Assembly: GCF_030272615.1 (NCBI RefSeq)
Contig: NC_081407.1
Span: forward strand, 141,860,897-141,924,896
Source: Cryptomeria japonica
Lineage: Eukaryota; Streptophyta; Pinopsida; Cupressales; Cupressaceae
Length of the DNA stretch: 64,000 nucleotides
Direction: 5' to 3'
Shown here: piece by piece, positions 1 to 11,327 of the stretch
How positions within the stretch are numbered: the stretch's first letter is position 1
Layout of the letters: each line of letters begins with the position of its first letter
Position numbers and translations under genes: made by a program
The notes under the pieces: model-generated
What the model saw: the letters and a program-made list of their open reading frames with translations, nothing else
What the model was told of the DNA's origin: nothing
Database searches by the model: none

Positions 1-251
1 CTCTTCACCCCAGGCACCTAAAGATGAGAGAATTGACACTCTTCCTGAACACTATTAGGAGCGATCACCCATATTGATTGAGCCCACTCAATCAATCAAC
101 ATTGGTACAGAAGAAGCAGATAAAAACTTACACCTAGCAAAATCTCTAACAGAAGAAGAAAAACCAGAGTTTATCAGATTCTTCAAAGAAAAGAAAATCA
201 AGTTTGCTTGGTCCTATGCAGATATGCTTGGGATTGATCCACACTTAATCA

Positions 252-811
252 TGTTCAGTGTGGAGCCTAATTAGTCTCCAAGTGGGAGATTGTTGAAATG
301 TGGTGACTGATCAGCAAAGTACTGTACACTCAGCACGTATCCTCGTCGGGGTCTGGGGTTGGGTCGGGCCCCGGGTGGGGGTTTGGGGGTGGCAGCCCCC
401 AAAGTGGGCAAAGCCCGCTATGAGGGTTGGGGGGCAGCAACCCCCAAAGTGGGCGAAGCCCGCTACGGGGGTTTAGGGGCTGTAGCCCCCGAGAAAAAAA
501 AAATTTGTCATTTTTTGTTGATGAAAACCGATATTGTAATAAAACCCTAAAAAGCCCAACTTTGTTTGTTGCCCTAAAAATGCATGTTATAACCGGCTGG
601 GATGCTTAAGGCATTGAAATGTTGATGTACTATTTTTGCTAGATAATAAGAAAGATTGGACGGCTGTGTATGGTGGACGTAACCCATTTTGGGTGAACCA
701 CGTTAAATATATGTGTTATCTGTGTCCTATTTTATTTCTTTATCTTTTGTATTTAAATCTGCATATAATTGTTAGTTCATATTTGCTTCGGATCTGCTTG
801 AAACCCTAACA
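252..811 (+). mobile_element. Solo LTR, 560 bp, with 5-bp target duplication AATCA
   Basis: The unit starts TGTTCAGTGTGGAGCC, ends CCCTAACA, and is flanked by AATCA at 247-251 and 812-816. Removing it and one AATCA joins the RT codons for ...LIM to HHLSIAS..., matching the uninterrupted RT of the minus-strand element. It contains no coding capacity or second LTR, so it is a solo LTR left by LTR-LTR recombination. The sequence near 280-295 (CCAAGTGGGAGATTGTTG) is common near the start of plant copia-style LTRs. The lineage is not assigned. Confidence 0.88.
340..505 (+). repeat. GC-rich tandem repeat of about 46 bp inside the solo LTR
   Basis: About three imperfect units alternate G runs and C runs, with recurring words CAACCCCCAAAGTGGGC and AAGCCCGCTA. 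The block stands out sharply from the AT-rich surroundings. G runs such as GGGTGGGGG and GGGGTTTAGGGG could form hairpins or G-quadruplexes. Confidence 0.75.
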
Positions 812-3800
812 AATCATGCATCATTTATCTATTGCTTCAGGAGCTAAGCCAATCAAGCAAAAATTAAGAAAGATGAATCCGCATGTAGCATTAATGGTCA
901 AAGCTGAACTAAAGAAGTTATTAGACGTTGGATTTATTCGACCTATAGACTATGTTGAATGGATTTCAAACATTGTGTCAGTTTCCAAACCAGATGGAAG
1001 CATCATGATATGCACAGATTTTAGGGATGTTAACAAAGCCTATCCAAAGGATGACTTTCCTTTTCCCAGCATCGACATAATTGTAGACCTCACATCAGGC
1101 CATGCAATGCTATCATTAATGGACGGTTTTTCTAGCTATAATCAAATCAAGATAGCTCCAGAGGATCAAGATAAAACAGCGTTCACCTGTCCTTGGGGAA
1201 CATATTGTTAGAATGTCATGCCTTTTGGCTTAAAGAATGCTGGGGCAACTTATCAAAGAGCAATGACGACAATCTTTCATGATATGATGCATACCTTCAT
1301 GGAGGACTATGTGGATGATTTACTGGCTAAGTCATTTACTCGGGAAGAACATCTATGCATATTAGAGAAAATATTTGAAAGATTAGAGAAACTCCAAGTC
1401 AAGCTCAACCCTAAGAAGTGTATCTTTGGAGTAACATCAGGCAAATTATTAGGCTACACTATGTCAGCAAAGGGTATTGAAGTAGATCCAGTGAAGGTAC
1501 AGGCCATCATGGAGATGCCACCTCCCAAGAACATTAGCCAACTCAGATCTCTACAAGGATGGCTACAGTCAATCAGGTGATTCATCGCCCAACTAGCAGA
1601 TAAAAGTCTACCATTCAATCATTTGCTACATAAAAACATACCATTCAAATGGGAAGCCAAATGTGCAGAATCATTCTATCAAATCAAGCAATATCTAATG
1701 AACCCACCAGTTCTAGTACCACCAACAGCAAGGAAGCCACTTATTCTCTACATATCAAAAATGGACATATCATTGGGGGCACTATTAGCACAAGAAGATA
1801 AAGAAGGCAAGGAACGACTTATTTATTACATCAGCGAGACATTAAATGGCTATGAGCTCAATTACACATCCATTGAGAAGGCTTGCTTAGTTGTAGTTTT
1901 CGCTTCTCAAAAGTTTCGACATTACATGCTAGCTCACACAATCAAGCTAGTAGCAAAAATTGATCCTCTCAAGTATTTACTCAACAAAGCAGCTCTTACA
2001 GGCCGATTAGCTAAATGGGTCATGATTCTCAGCGAGTTTGATATCCACTACATAGAGCGTCGGGCTATCAAGGGACAAGTAATTGCAAATCAATTAGTTG
2101 AAGCACCACTACCAGATAAGCAACCAATGGAGGTCGAATTTCCAAATAGGGATGTCCTTACTATTACCACCAAGTAATGGACCCTGTACTTTGATGGTTC
2201 CTACACTCAACATGGCTCGGGTACCAACATCTTGTTTGTCACACCCGAAGGACACACCATACCCCGATCATATCAACTCATGTTTCCATGCACAAATAAC
2301 ATTGACGAGTATGAGGCACTGGTCACAGGAATCAAAATGGTCATGGAATGGAGAATCACGGAACTGAAAGTCTATGGAGATTCTTAACTAGTCATAAATC
2401 AAATCAACAATGAAAATCAGACAAAGGATGACAAGCTGCTGCCATACAAAAGAATGGTGGATGACCTCAAATAGTATTTTGTACACATCACCTTTGAGAA
2501 AATACCAAGGTTGGACAACAGAGCCGCCAATGCAATGGCTACTATCGCTTCACTGCTACAAATTCTAGAGCAATAGAATCATTATGAGTTTTTGGTAGAG
2601 CAACTGTTTTCCCCAGCCTATGACAATTCTGCATCCCATGTTATCTATGCCTTAACTGGTTCAGACTCCTTTATATGGAACAATATATGAGTATCTTAAA
2701 ACCAATAACCTACCCATTGACCTATCTCGGAACCAAAAATGCAACTTCATCCGCCAAGCTGCCTGTTATACCCTAACTGTTGATACTCTTTACCGTCGAG
2801 GTCTAGATGGTACTCTTCGTTGTCTTGATCATAATGAATTTGACTCTGCTTTACACGAGCTTCATGAAGGTATCTATGGCACACATTCCAGTGGTCCTAC
2901 TCTCGCTAAAAAACTTCTGAGAATGGGATATTACTGGCCGACAATGGAGAAAGACTCTTATCAATTTGCAAAGAAATGTCCTAAGTGCCAAATACATGGC
3001 AATCTTATCCATGCACCAGCATAGGAATTACAGCCATTTATAACATCTTGGCCTTTTTGTCAGTGGGGACTTGACTTAGTAGGCAAAATACATCCTTCAT
3101 CTTCAAATGGACACAAGTTCATTATCACTACAACTGAGTATTTTACAAAATGGTTTGAAGCAGTCCCAATGACCACAGTAACTAGAAAACAAATTGCCCC
3201 TTTTATTCTCAATAATTTGATCTGCAAATACGACATTCCTAGTTCCATCATCACAAATAACGGACGTCGCGTCAAAAACTAGGATGTGCGAGAACTATGT
3301 GAACGATTCAAAATCCAACATCATTTCTCTACACCTTACTAGCCACAGGGGAAAGGTCAAGTAGTGGCATCAAATAAAACAATACTAAAAATCCTAAAGA
3401 AAACAGTAAATGATGCAGGAAAGATTGGCATGTGCAACTCAATCCAGCACTCTGGACCTACAGGACTAGCATCAGGACACCTATAGGAGCTACACCATAT
3501 TCTTTGGTGTATGAATTAGAAGCATTTTTACCTCGAGGTAGAAATTTCATCACTCAAGAGTATCTTTGAAAGGACTCATTCCAGATGAGGAGTATCGGGT
3601 CAACAAATAGCAAAAATTGGAGCTTTTGGATGAAAAACACCAATAGGCCTATAATCACCTCAAAGCATACTAGCAGCGCATGTGAAGAAGCTACAACCAC
3701 AAAGTCATCCCTAGGATTTTTAAAGTCGGTTATCTCGTATTCAAAGAAAATCCCAGAAATCAACAAGATCGAGAAAAGAAGCGAAAGTTTAAGCCTAACT

Positions 3801-3921
3801 GGTTGGGTCCCTATGTCATAATATCAACCTATGGATCAGGTGCCTATCAACTGAAAACTTCAGAGGGAGATGTGCTCGATGAACCAACCAACAACATCCA
3901 TCTGAAGAAATTCTATACTTG

Positions 3922-4598
3922 AGTGGTCTAATGCACGGAAAAAGTGAAAAATACCAAAAAAATTTAAAAAAATCAGAAAAATAACAAAAAAATCAAAACA
4001 ACAAAAAGGTGCAATTAAAATAAATGGTGAAAACTTGGCAACAGGCGCTACTTGTGAGGGAACAACTCCTCTATCTATCATTATTCATAGCTTTTGTATC
4101 CAAAGTCAAAACCACAGGCCATCACCCAACACTTTATCAACAGCATTATTCTGGACATACTTAGCATAGTCATTGTCCTTGTTTATCTCAATATCAGTTC
4201 ATTATATCCCACCATGGCTTGGTAATTACTATACATATCCACATCGATCAGTATCTCTAACTAGGGGCAACATTCAACTGACTTCAAACAAACAAGAATC
4301 GCAGCACGCCGAGAAAATCCTGTCAACAACAACTCCAGCAACCAAGAAAGCAAAACATTGATCCGATCAACAACTTCAACACACATAATGGATGATTTTC
4401 TGAAGTATAATTTGTTAACATCTTTCATGAAGTTTTTGACTATTTTTGCACTTGAACCTTTTTAATTATTGGATCCCCTAAATTTTCTCAACAATGCATC
4501 GAGCTAGAGAAAGTGGTTGGAGACTCCGATATTTTTTATTTTTTTGTTTGTGAGGCAATCACTTGTATTGTGCAAATATTGATAGTTCTGATACTTAA
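3922..4598 (+). other. 3' noncoding region downstream of gypsy pol
   Basis: No gene is visible. An A-rich stretch with repeated ATACCAAAAA and AAATCAGAAAAAT words (3940-4015) is followed by a block at 4029-4060 around the words TTGGCAACAGGCGCTACTTG. That block matches, on the other strand, about 35835-35875 in the minus-strand gypsy element, so it is a conserved post-pol segment of this family. Bases 4585-4598 read on the minus strand as a degenerate primer-binding site for the LTR at 4599. Confidence 0.6.
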
Positions 4599-6098
4599 TG
4601 TAAGTGCATATTCCAAGCTAACAAGATGAGAGGGGGGGCTGAATCATACAAACTTAATCTTCCATAAAAACAACAGATTCAACCTCGGTAACATATACTT
4701 CAGTAATATAACCAAAACTGCTAAACATGCAAACTCATAAGCATATAAACATCACAACACTCATAACACCAGATTTAACGTGGAAACCCAAATAGGGAAA
4801 AACCACTGTGGGATTTCGAACCCACTAAGAAATATACTCTTCTAGATTATGCTCGGTTAAAAGCAAATCCTATTAAAGATTACAAACACATTGCTAGATG
4901 TGACCCGGTTAAGGGATTTCCCTCAGATCTGTTAGGATCTTCACCTTGTTAGAAGTGACCTTGTCAAAGGATTTCAAACACTCAATCAGAATGTCACCTT
5001 GCTAGAGGATCTTACAAATAAGGCTGTTAAGTCCACTTGGTTAAGAGATTTTCTATCACTTTATAAAATAACAGTAATAAAAATATATCTGCAACTTCAC
5101 ATCTAAAATGCTAAAGCAGATTCTTATTTGCTCAATACAATCTAGTCATAGGACTTATCTTGTCCTTTTGTTGGGCTCTATACTCTGTTATCAAAACAGG
5201 TCTTCAAGCTTCTGTGTTCGGTAATCACTATGTAGCATCCCTGTGCTTACACTTGCCCGCATACATTGTTTTTCAACGGTTCCTTATTTATAAACAATTT
5301 GCCAACCACTTAATCTCCTTAATCACATTTCTCATGATCAATCATAGCCATCAGATCTTCAAACTTGACCAGGTTCAATGTATCCTTCGATCTGAAAATG
5401 TTTTACCCCGCCTTGGAACTTGCATACATTTCTTGGAACTTGTGCTAGGGTATTGCGGTTCAATCTGAGTTGTAGATCTTCCTGCCAATTTTCCTTTGCC
5501 ATAAATTCTTTAACAACCTTTATACACATTGTAACAATCATTTAATCATAACCAGCTCATCAGCTTCCTTCATTAAATAATGCTTTTATTCATTCAATGC
5601 ATTCTGTTATTACTCGGTTGCAACTCGGTAAATACTAAACTTCACTCGATAGACATTTTGCCTTCATTAACCGATAGCGATAACCTTAGGGTTTACCGAC
5701 TAGGTTCCTTAGGGTTTACTGACTAGGTTCCTTAGGGTTTACCGACTAGGTTCTTTGCTTGGTAACATAGTATAGTATTAACCTTACAAACAATAGCATA
5801 TGTAGGATATCAAAAAACAATCTAAACATCATGATCTCATCATTGTCTAACTTGGTAACAGTTTCCCATTGAATAACTTATTCCTCCCCTTATTCATCAT
5901 ATTCTTTTTGTGTCTTTTACCGACATCTTTATACTCATCAAATCATACTTCTTAAGATATGGCAACATCATACTGAATTAGAAAATCAATTTCTTTACAT
6001 CAATGACAAAATAATAATATTAAGACAGTAAACATTCTTAATCAGTTATATCCATAATCATCAACAACCTTCTCAATATCCTTATTGAAATGCCAACA
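4599..6098 (-). repeat. LTR copy b (1500 bp)
   Basis: This copy is colinear and highly similar to 6108-7585. It includes the conserved block around ACGTGGAAACCCAAATAGGG (about 4777-4800), which is typical of plant LTR R/U5 regions, and the C-rich tail read on the minus strand near 4635. A minus-strand open frame of 60 codons (5359-5541) recurs in the other copy. I treat it as part of the LTR and not as a gene. Confidence 0.75.
5692..5752 (+). repeat. Telomere-like 23-bp tandem repeat inside the LTR
   Basis: Three units of about 23 bp share the core CCTTAGGGTTTACCGACTAGG. The LTR copy at 6108-7585 has only two units (7192-7240). TTAGGGTTT is shared with the plant telomere repeat, but the unit is 23 bp, so this is a local minisatellite and not a telomere. 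Confidence 0.8.
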
Positions 6099-6107
6099 AT
6101 CTCTTCT

Positions 6108-7585
6108 TGTATGTTATAATTCCAAGTTGTTGACGATGGGGTAGTTGATGCTAATGATACAAACTTAAACTTCCATAAATCAACAGATTCAACCTCGGTA
6201 ACTTATACTTCAGCAACTTAACCAAAAATTGTTAAACATGCAAACTTATAAATAGATAACACCACAAAACATATAACACCAGATTTAACGTGGAAACCCA
6301 AATAGGGAAAAACCACTGTGGGATTTCGGACCCACTAAGAAATATACTCTTCTAGAGTATGCTCGATTAAAAGCAAATCCTGTTAAAGATTACAAACACA
6401 TTGCTAGATGTGACCCGGTTAAGGGATTTCCCTCAGATCTGTTAGGATCTTCACCTTGTTAGAAGTGACCTTGTTAAAGAATTTCAAACACTCAATCAGA
6501 ATGTCACCTTGCTAGAGGGTTTTACAAATAAGACTGTTAAGTCCACTGGGTTAAGAGATTTTCTATCACTTTACAAAATAATAGTAATAAAAATCTATCT
6601 GCAACTTCACGTCTAAAATGCTAAAGCAGATTCTTATTTTCTCAATACAATCTAGTCATAGGACTTATCTTGTCCTTCTGTTGGGCTCTATACTTTGTTA
6701 TCAAAACAGGTCTTCAAGCTTCTATGTTCGGTAATCACTATGTAGCATCCCTGTGCTTACACTTGCCCGCATACATTGTTTATCAATAGTTCCTTATTTA
6801 TAAACAATTTTCCAACCGCTTAATCTCCTTGATCACATTTCTCATGATCAATCATAGCCATCAGATCTTCAAACTTGACCAGGTTCAATGTATCCTTCGA
6901 TTTGAAAATGTTTTACCCCGCCTTGGAACTTGCACACATTTCTTGGAACTTGTGCTAGGGTATTGCGGTTCAATCTGAGCTGTAGATCTTCCTGTCGATT
7001 TTCCTTTGCCATAAATTCTTTAACAGCCTTTATACACGTTGTAACAATCATTTAATCATAACCAGCTCATCAGTTTCCTTCATTAAATAATGCTTTTATT
7101 CATTCAATGCATTCTGTTATTACTCGATTGCAACTCGATAAATACTAAACTTCACTCGATAGACATTTTGCCTTCATTAACCGATAGCGATAACCTTAGG
7201 GTTTACTAACTAGGTTCCTTAGGGTTTACCGAGTAGGTTCTTTGCTTGGTAACATAGTATAGTATTAACCTTACAAACAATAGCATATGTAGGATATCAA
7301 AAAACAATCTAAACATCATGATCTCATCATTGTCTAACTTGGTAATAGTTGCCCATTGAATAACTTATTCCTCCCCTTATTCATCACATTCTTTCTATGT
7401 CTTTTATTGACATCTTTATACTCATCAAATCATACTTCTTAAGATATGGCAACATCATACTGAATTAGAAAATCAATTTCTTGACATCAATGACAAAATG
7501 ATAATATTAAGACAATAAACATCATTAATCAATTATATCCATAATCATCAACAACCTTCTCAATATCCTTATTGAAATGCCAACA
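6108..7585 (-). repeat. LTR copy a (1478 bp)
   Basis: Second LTR of the pair. On the minus strand it is preceded (plus-strand 7586-7630) by AAAGGGAGAT and GAGAGAT, each followed by a TGTTGGCATT LTR start. This suggests a duplicated PPT/LTR-start junction. Confidence 0.75.
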
Positions 7586-8284
7586 ATCTCTCATTAGAAT
7601 TGGAATGCCAACAATCTCCCTTTGTCTATTATAATGCCAACAAATACTTGTCTCGAGACGTCATTCAAAGCATATCACTGAAGACATTGTTTCACTTTGT
7701 GCATACAAATGTTTTAATCTTGTCTGTTTATACGCAAGCAACACTTAGGTTGTCTTGGTTCAATTATACCTCGACATGTGTGCCATCTTGCAATATCAAA
7801 ATCCATGTAAATTTTTCTCAGGTCATTATGGCTCAATTATACCATTATGCTTGTATAAATTTTCAACATATCAACAACTCAATGATGATAAACACGAAGA
7901 AAGCAAAAACATGTGACTATACAGGAATGACAAACAACAGAATGGGGATGATCAATTAGTTGCATATCATTATCATACATCTCATTTTCAAGATACATCT
8001 CACAGCATATCATTATCATAAATCTCATTTTCAAGATACATCTCACAAATCATATCATTGCATCTTTCTCATCAATCATATCAAGAAAATAGCAAATCAA
8101 AAGCATTTATCTAAGCATTGCATCATCATCATAGAAACATCACATCCATGCATAAATCATCATCCATACAACACATCACATGTGGATCGGAAAATCGGTG
8201 TCGTATATATCTCAAAAATGGTCAAAATATACATAAGATGTCATGTTTGTCGAAATACAATGATCAAAATACAATAGAGACAAG
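7586..8284. other. Noncoding stretch with 45-50 bp duplicated units
   Basis: No convincing gene is visible. The first 50 bases hold repeated LTR-start fragments of the pair to the left. About 7964-8055 contains a two-copy tandem repeat built on CATATCATTATCATA and TTTTCAAGATACATCTCAC. The CATATC-rich style resumes at 10.4 kb and 48.4 kb, which supports assignment to the host gypsy element. Confidence 0.55.
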
Positions 8285-10309
8285 TCTCTTAGGTATGACT
8301 ATCTCTTGAGGTTGATGCTCTCGCAGCAGATGTCCTAGCACCTAGATCTCTGGGTGGATCATGTCGAGAAGGCCCTGTAATCCCTCTGTTCTCTATCCTC
8401 GAATGAGTCTGCATGGATCGACTGGGTGCCACCGCAGCATAACTAGGAGCTTTGTGATCTCTAGGGACCACTCCTCATATAAACACTTGTAGTACTCAAC
8501 CTCCTTGGTTGCATACTACATCTCTCTCAGTGTGTCTCTCATAGAACCACCAGCCACCACTCTCTCCAAGCTATCCACCTAAGCCTCTGCTTGACCTAGG
8601 CGCTCTATCACCGTATCCTGCTCTGCGGTAATCTGTGTAATCTAGCGCTGCTGAGCCAATACATGTGCCTGAAGTTGTTGCACTGTCATCTGTAGGAACC
8701 TAATATATACATCCTCTCAGTGGGTGGGTACCCAAACCTGAATGGGAACATGTGTCATGGTACCCCCATCCTTGTCCCTGTCCTAGGTGTCAATGGAGGT
8801 AATACATCTAATCTCCTCCTCTGAGTCGGTCACCTAAACTCATCAGTCCCACCCACAACTGCTATCACCTCGCCTGCCCGGCCAACTCCACTAGTTCCAA
8901 CCACCAAACCTCCCCTCCCTCCCTCCCCAACTTCTCGCCTAACTAAGCCACCTCCTCTCCTCCCTCCATCTCCTCCTCCAATCCTCCCTCTATCTCCTCC
9001 ATCCCCTCCTCTATCTCCTCATCTCCCTCTACCACCTCCCCTCCCATCTCCCCCATCATATCCTCCACCATCCCCATATTCCTCCTCCAACTCCTCTCCC
9101 TCATCTCTCTATCTCCCTAGCCTCTCGAGCTACTCATCCTCATCATCATCAAAAGCGAGAATCATCTTTGTTGGTTCTGATATTCATGCTACGACATGGG
9201 CCATGAAGAGTGCTCCAAACTCCTCCATCATCCCAGCATCTACCACTCCAAACCCATAGTCCCATATCTGTCCAGCCAAATGCATGTACTCCTCCACCAT
9301 CACTGCACTATCAATAGTCGGACCCCACTCTGGTGCATCCTACCTCTGATGAGCATATAAGCATGCTCCCTGTGGTACACCCTGTTGTCGACCATACTGT
9401 CGCTCAACTTGGCTGTGCAAGAACCTCTCAATGATAAAAGGTATCCGCCCTATCAAGTATCGCGACATGTACACATAGGGCATCTCGAGCCCGTCCTCCG
9501 CCCACACCTCGCAATCCATATACGATCTCCAGATGACCATATCAATGTCGTCTAGCTCCCTCCTCCAATTCTCTAGCTTTCCTAACTTAGTTGGACAACT
9601 ATCCCTATACCCATATGCATAAGCCTAACCAACTAGCATATCCATGTCTGCAAGTGGCCTTGCTGCGAGAATGTGCTCCCAAGCCCACACCTGTAATAAT
9701 GTGACCCCGGCTGATAAAATGCTATATCCCAAATACACCACCTGGTGCAGATCTCTGTATAGATGGGCCAACATGCAGGACCCCCATGCAAACCTGTGAC
9801 CCTGTGTCACCATATCCTTTAGCACCAATCCCCATCCCACTGCCAGTCCCTTCGACCTACGGTCGGGACACAAGAAGCCACCTACGAAACCTGCCAGTAC
9901 AGAGGGTAGTGGGGCATAATCCAAATCTATAAACTCCTGCCAGGGGATCTCATATCCACAAATATGCTCATCATGGAATATCCGGCGAAGAGAATTTATC
10001 CCATCCTCCTCTGTTTTCTCATAAGGCAATAGTGCTCCAATCACGAGAATCCGCAGAATCTGATAACAGTCCTCTGGAGTGACTGTAATCTCACCAGTAG
10101 CCAAGTGAAAGGTGTTTGTGTCACTATGCCACCTCTCTACCAAATCTGTCAACAGACCCTAGTTAATGATATACCGAGGCATGTCCAACAAAGAGGGTAA
10201 CCTACACCTCTCAATGATATCCCTATCTACCTGTGTCAACCGAGGAATCATAGACCATGGTCTAGGAAATTGCTCTCGTGACTGAAGTGCGCCAAGTCGT
10301 TCCTATAAC
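8285..10309 (-). pseudogene. Decayed plant mobile domain (PMD, aminotransferase-like) gene, antisense in gypsy element
   Basis: The minus-strand translation from about 10300 resembles the PMD family (formerly 'aminotransferase-like plant mobile domain'). It contains IPRLTQVDRDIIERC, then LVERWHSDTNTFHLATGE, a TVTPEDC segment, an acidic loop, WAWEHILAARPLAD, and near 9540-9350 VIWRSYMDCEVWAED and PLIYF-like text ending RQYGRQQGVP. This is the order expected for the domain. Downstream (9110-8285) come an acidic and Gly/Arg-rich linker and a Q-rich putative coiled coil. Stops interrupt it, for example TAG at about 10162 and others near 9622, 9338, 9170 and in the linker. PMD proteins occur both as host silencing factors and inside transposons; its antisense position upstream of a gypsy 3' LTR favours the transposon form. 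No cellular function can be inferred. Confidence 0.78.
8900..9115 (+). repeat. Polypyrimidine (CCT/CTC) tract
   Basis: More than 200 bases of the plus strand are almost purely C and T, built from CCTCC, CTCCAT and CCCTCC words. On the minus strand they encode the acidic and Gly/Arg-rich linker of the PMD relic. Such a tract can form triplex DNA. Stops in the coding strand show that it now drifts as simple sequence. Confidence 0.8.
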
Positions 10310-10880
10310 AGCAAAACATGTCCACATATCAGTTCCCACATCTATCTGATATATCCAAGCATCAAAATCAAATTGAAACATAGAAATATCAAATCAAGTT
10401 CCATATCAGAATTTCAAATCCCATATACAAATCCAACCATCACAATCAACTTGAAACAACAAAATATCAAATCAAGTTTCATATCGAACATCAAATCCCA
10501 TATCGAAATCAAAACAAAATCAACTTGAAACAATGAGATATCAAATCAAGTTCCATATCAAACATCGAGCCCCATATCAACTTGAAACAACGAAATATCA
10601 AAAAAAGTTTCATATCGAACATCAAATCCCATATCTAAGAACATCAAAATCAACTTGAAACAACGAAATATCAAATCAAGTTCCATATCACACATAAAGA
10701 CCCATAACGCAAGCACCATATCGAGAATTCATATCAAAAGATCCATATCAACAATCAAAGACCCATATCGAGAAATCACATCAAAGACCCATAACGCAAA
10801 CAACTCAAAAATCCATATCAAGAACCATATCGAAAATCATGAATTGGAACTCATATCGGACATCACATTCAATGGAAAGG
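10310..10880 (+). repeat. Tandem AT-rich repeats (about 60-70 bp units)
   Basis: Four to five imperfect units share the words ATCAACTTGAAACAAC, ATATCAAATCAAGTT and CATATCGAACATCAAATCCC. From 10690 the units degrade into CCATATCGA and AAAGACCCATA words. The open frames across this stretch arise from the repeat and I do not call them genes. About 10880-11148 holds no clear feature beyond C-rich simple sequence. Confidence 0.75.
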
Positions 10881-11148
10881 CAAAAATCAACGATCCAAAT
10901 CAAAAGAAAATTAGGATCATCATTCAATCAATCAGCTTCATACTTCAACAGTAAAAGCAATTTCCCAATCTATCAAAAACTTGGACATCATCACAAGCAG
11001 CCACCAAATTGGCTAAACACCCATCCCAAAAAACTTGGCAGACACCTACCCACCCCCAAATCATCTTCCTTAATCTATTTCCCCCAGCAACACCACCTTT
11101 CCACTCCTTTCTAGCTACTTTTCCACTCACACACTTAGATATCCCTCC

Positions 11149-11327
11149 CATGCGCTAGCTAAACTCGGCTACGTGCTAAAACCTTTACCCTATGCGCTAG
11201 ATTAACCCTACGTGCTACCAAAATTAACCCCCGCGCTAACCTGTGAACCCTATGCGCTAGGTTTACCCTTCGTGCTACCCTGTTCCCTGCATTTGCTACC
11301 TTGTTAGCCCTATGGGCTATTCCATAC
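11149..11327 (+). repeat. GCGCTA/GTGCTAC word array, continued at 47827-47950
   Basis: Short words such as CCCTATGCGCTAG, CTACGTGCTA and CCGCGCTAAC recur about every 18-25 bp. The array stops at 11327 at the left edge of the large insertion. It resumes at 47827 with TATGTGCTACCC and GACGCGCTAAAC, so it marks the same locus on both sides of 36 kb of inserted DNA. Confidence 0.7.

Larger units (their letters stand above)
1..3921 (+). pseudogene. Decayed Ty3/gypsy pol polyprotein (RT, RNase H, integrase)
   Basis: The reading frame enters the window in the linker before reverse transcriptase. The RT runs to about 1580 and keeps the YVDD active site at 1308-1319. A second, archaeal-type RNase H lies around 2178-2580, and the integrase around 2870-3480 has an HHCC zinc region (paired cysteines KCPKC) and core. 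The C-terminal tail ends near 3921 with the residues HLKKFYT. Compared with the minus-strand element in this window it has many lesions: a solo LTR inside RT, W-to-TAG at 1209-1211, stops near 1578, 2175 and 2386, frameshifts after 2180, and loss of an integrase aspartate (the usual TDNG reads TNNG near 3256). The protein cannot be functional. The Tat assignment rests on the dual RNase H and on similarity to the other element. Confidence 0.87.
4599..7585 (-). mobile_element. Head-to-tail pair of minus-strand LTRs separated by 9 bp
   Basis: Two homologous units, 4599-6098 and 6108-7585, are separated only by ATCTCTTCT (minus strand AGAAGAGAT). Each starts on the minus strand with TGTTGGCATTTCAATAAGG and ends near ...ACA. 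Minus-strand sequence just beyond 4599 (TTAAGTATCAGAAC) looks like a mutated initiator-Met primer site (consensus TGGTATCAGAGC). The 9-bp junction resembles the last bases of a polypurine tract. The structure therefore looks like LTR, PPT remnant, LTR, PBS remnant, with the internal region lost. Confidence 0.75.

Noticed and set aside
5359-5541. Minus-strand 60-codon frame repeated at 6869-7051
   Set aside because: The repeat is the LTR itself; no domain, and LTR duplication explains the conservation.
5692-5752. Interstitial telomere
   Set aside because: The unit is 23 bp, not TTTAGGG, and sits in an LTR.
10655-11114. Plus-strand frames in the 10.6-11.1 kb region
   Set aside because: They are made of tandem CATATC/AACTTG repeats and low-complexity sequence and have no domain.
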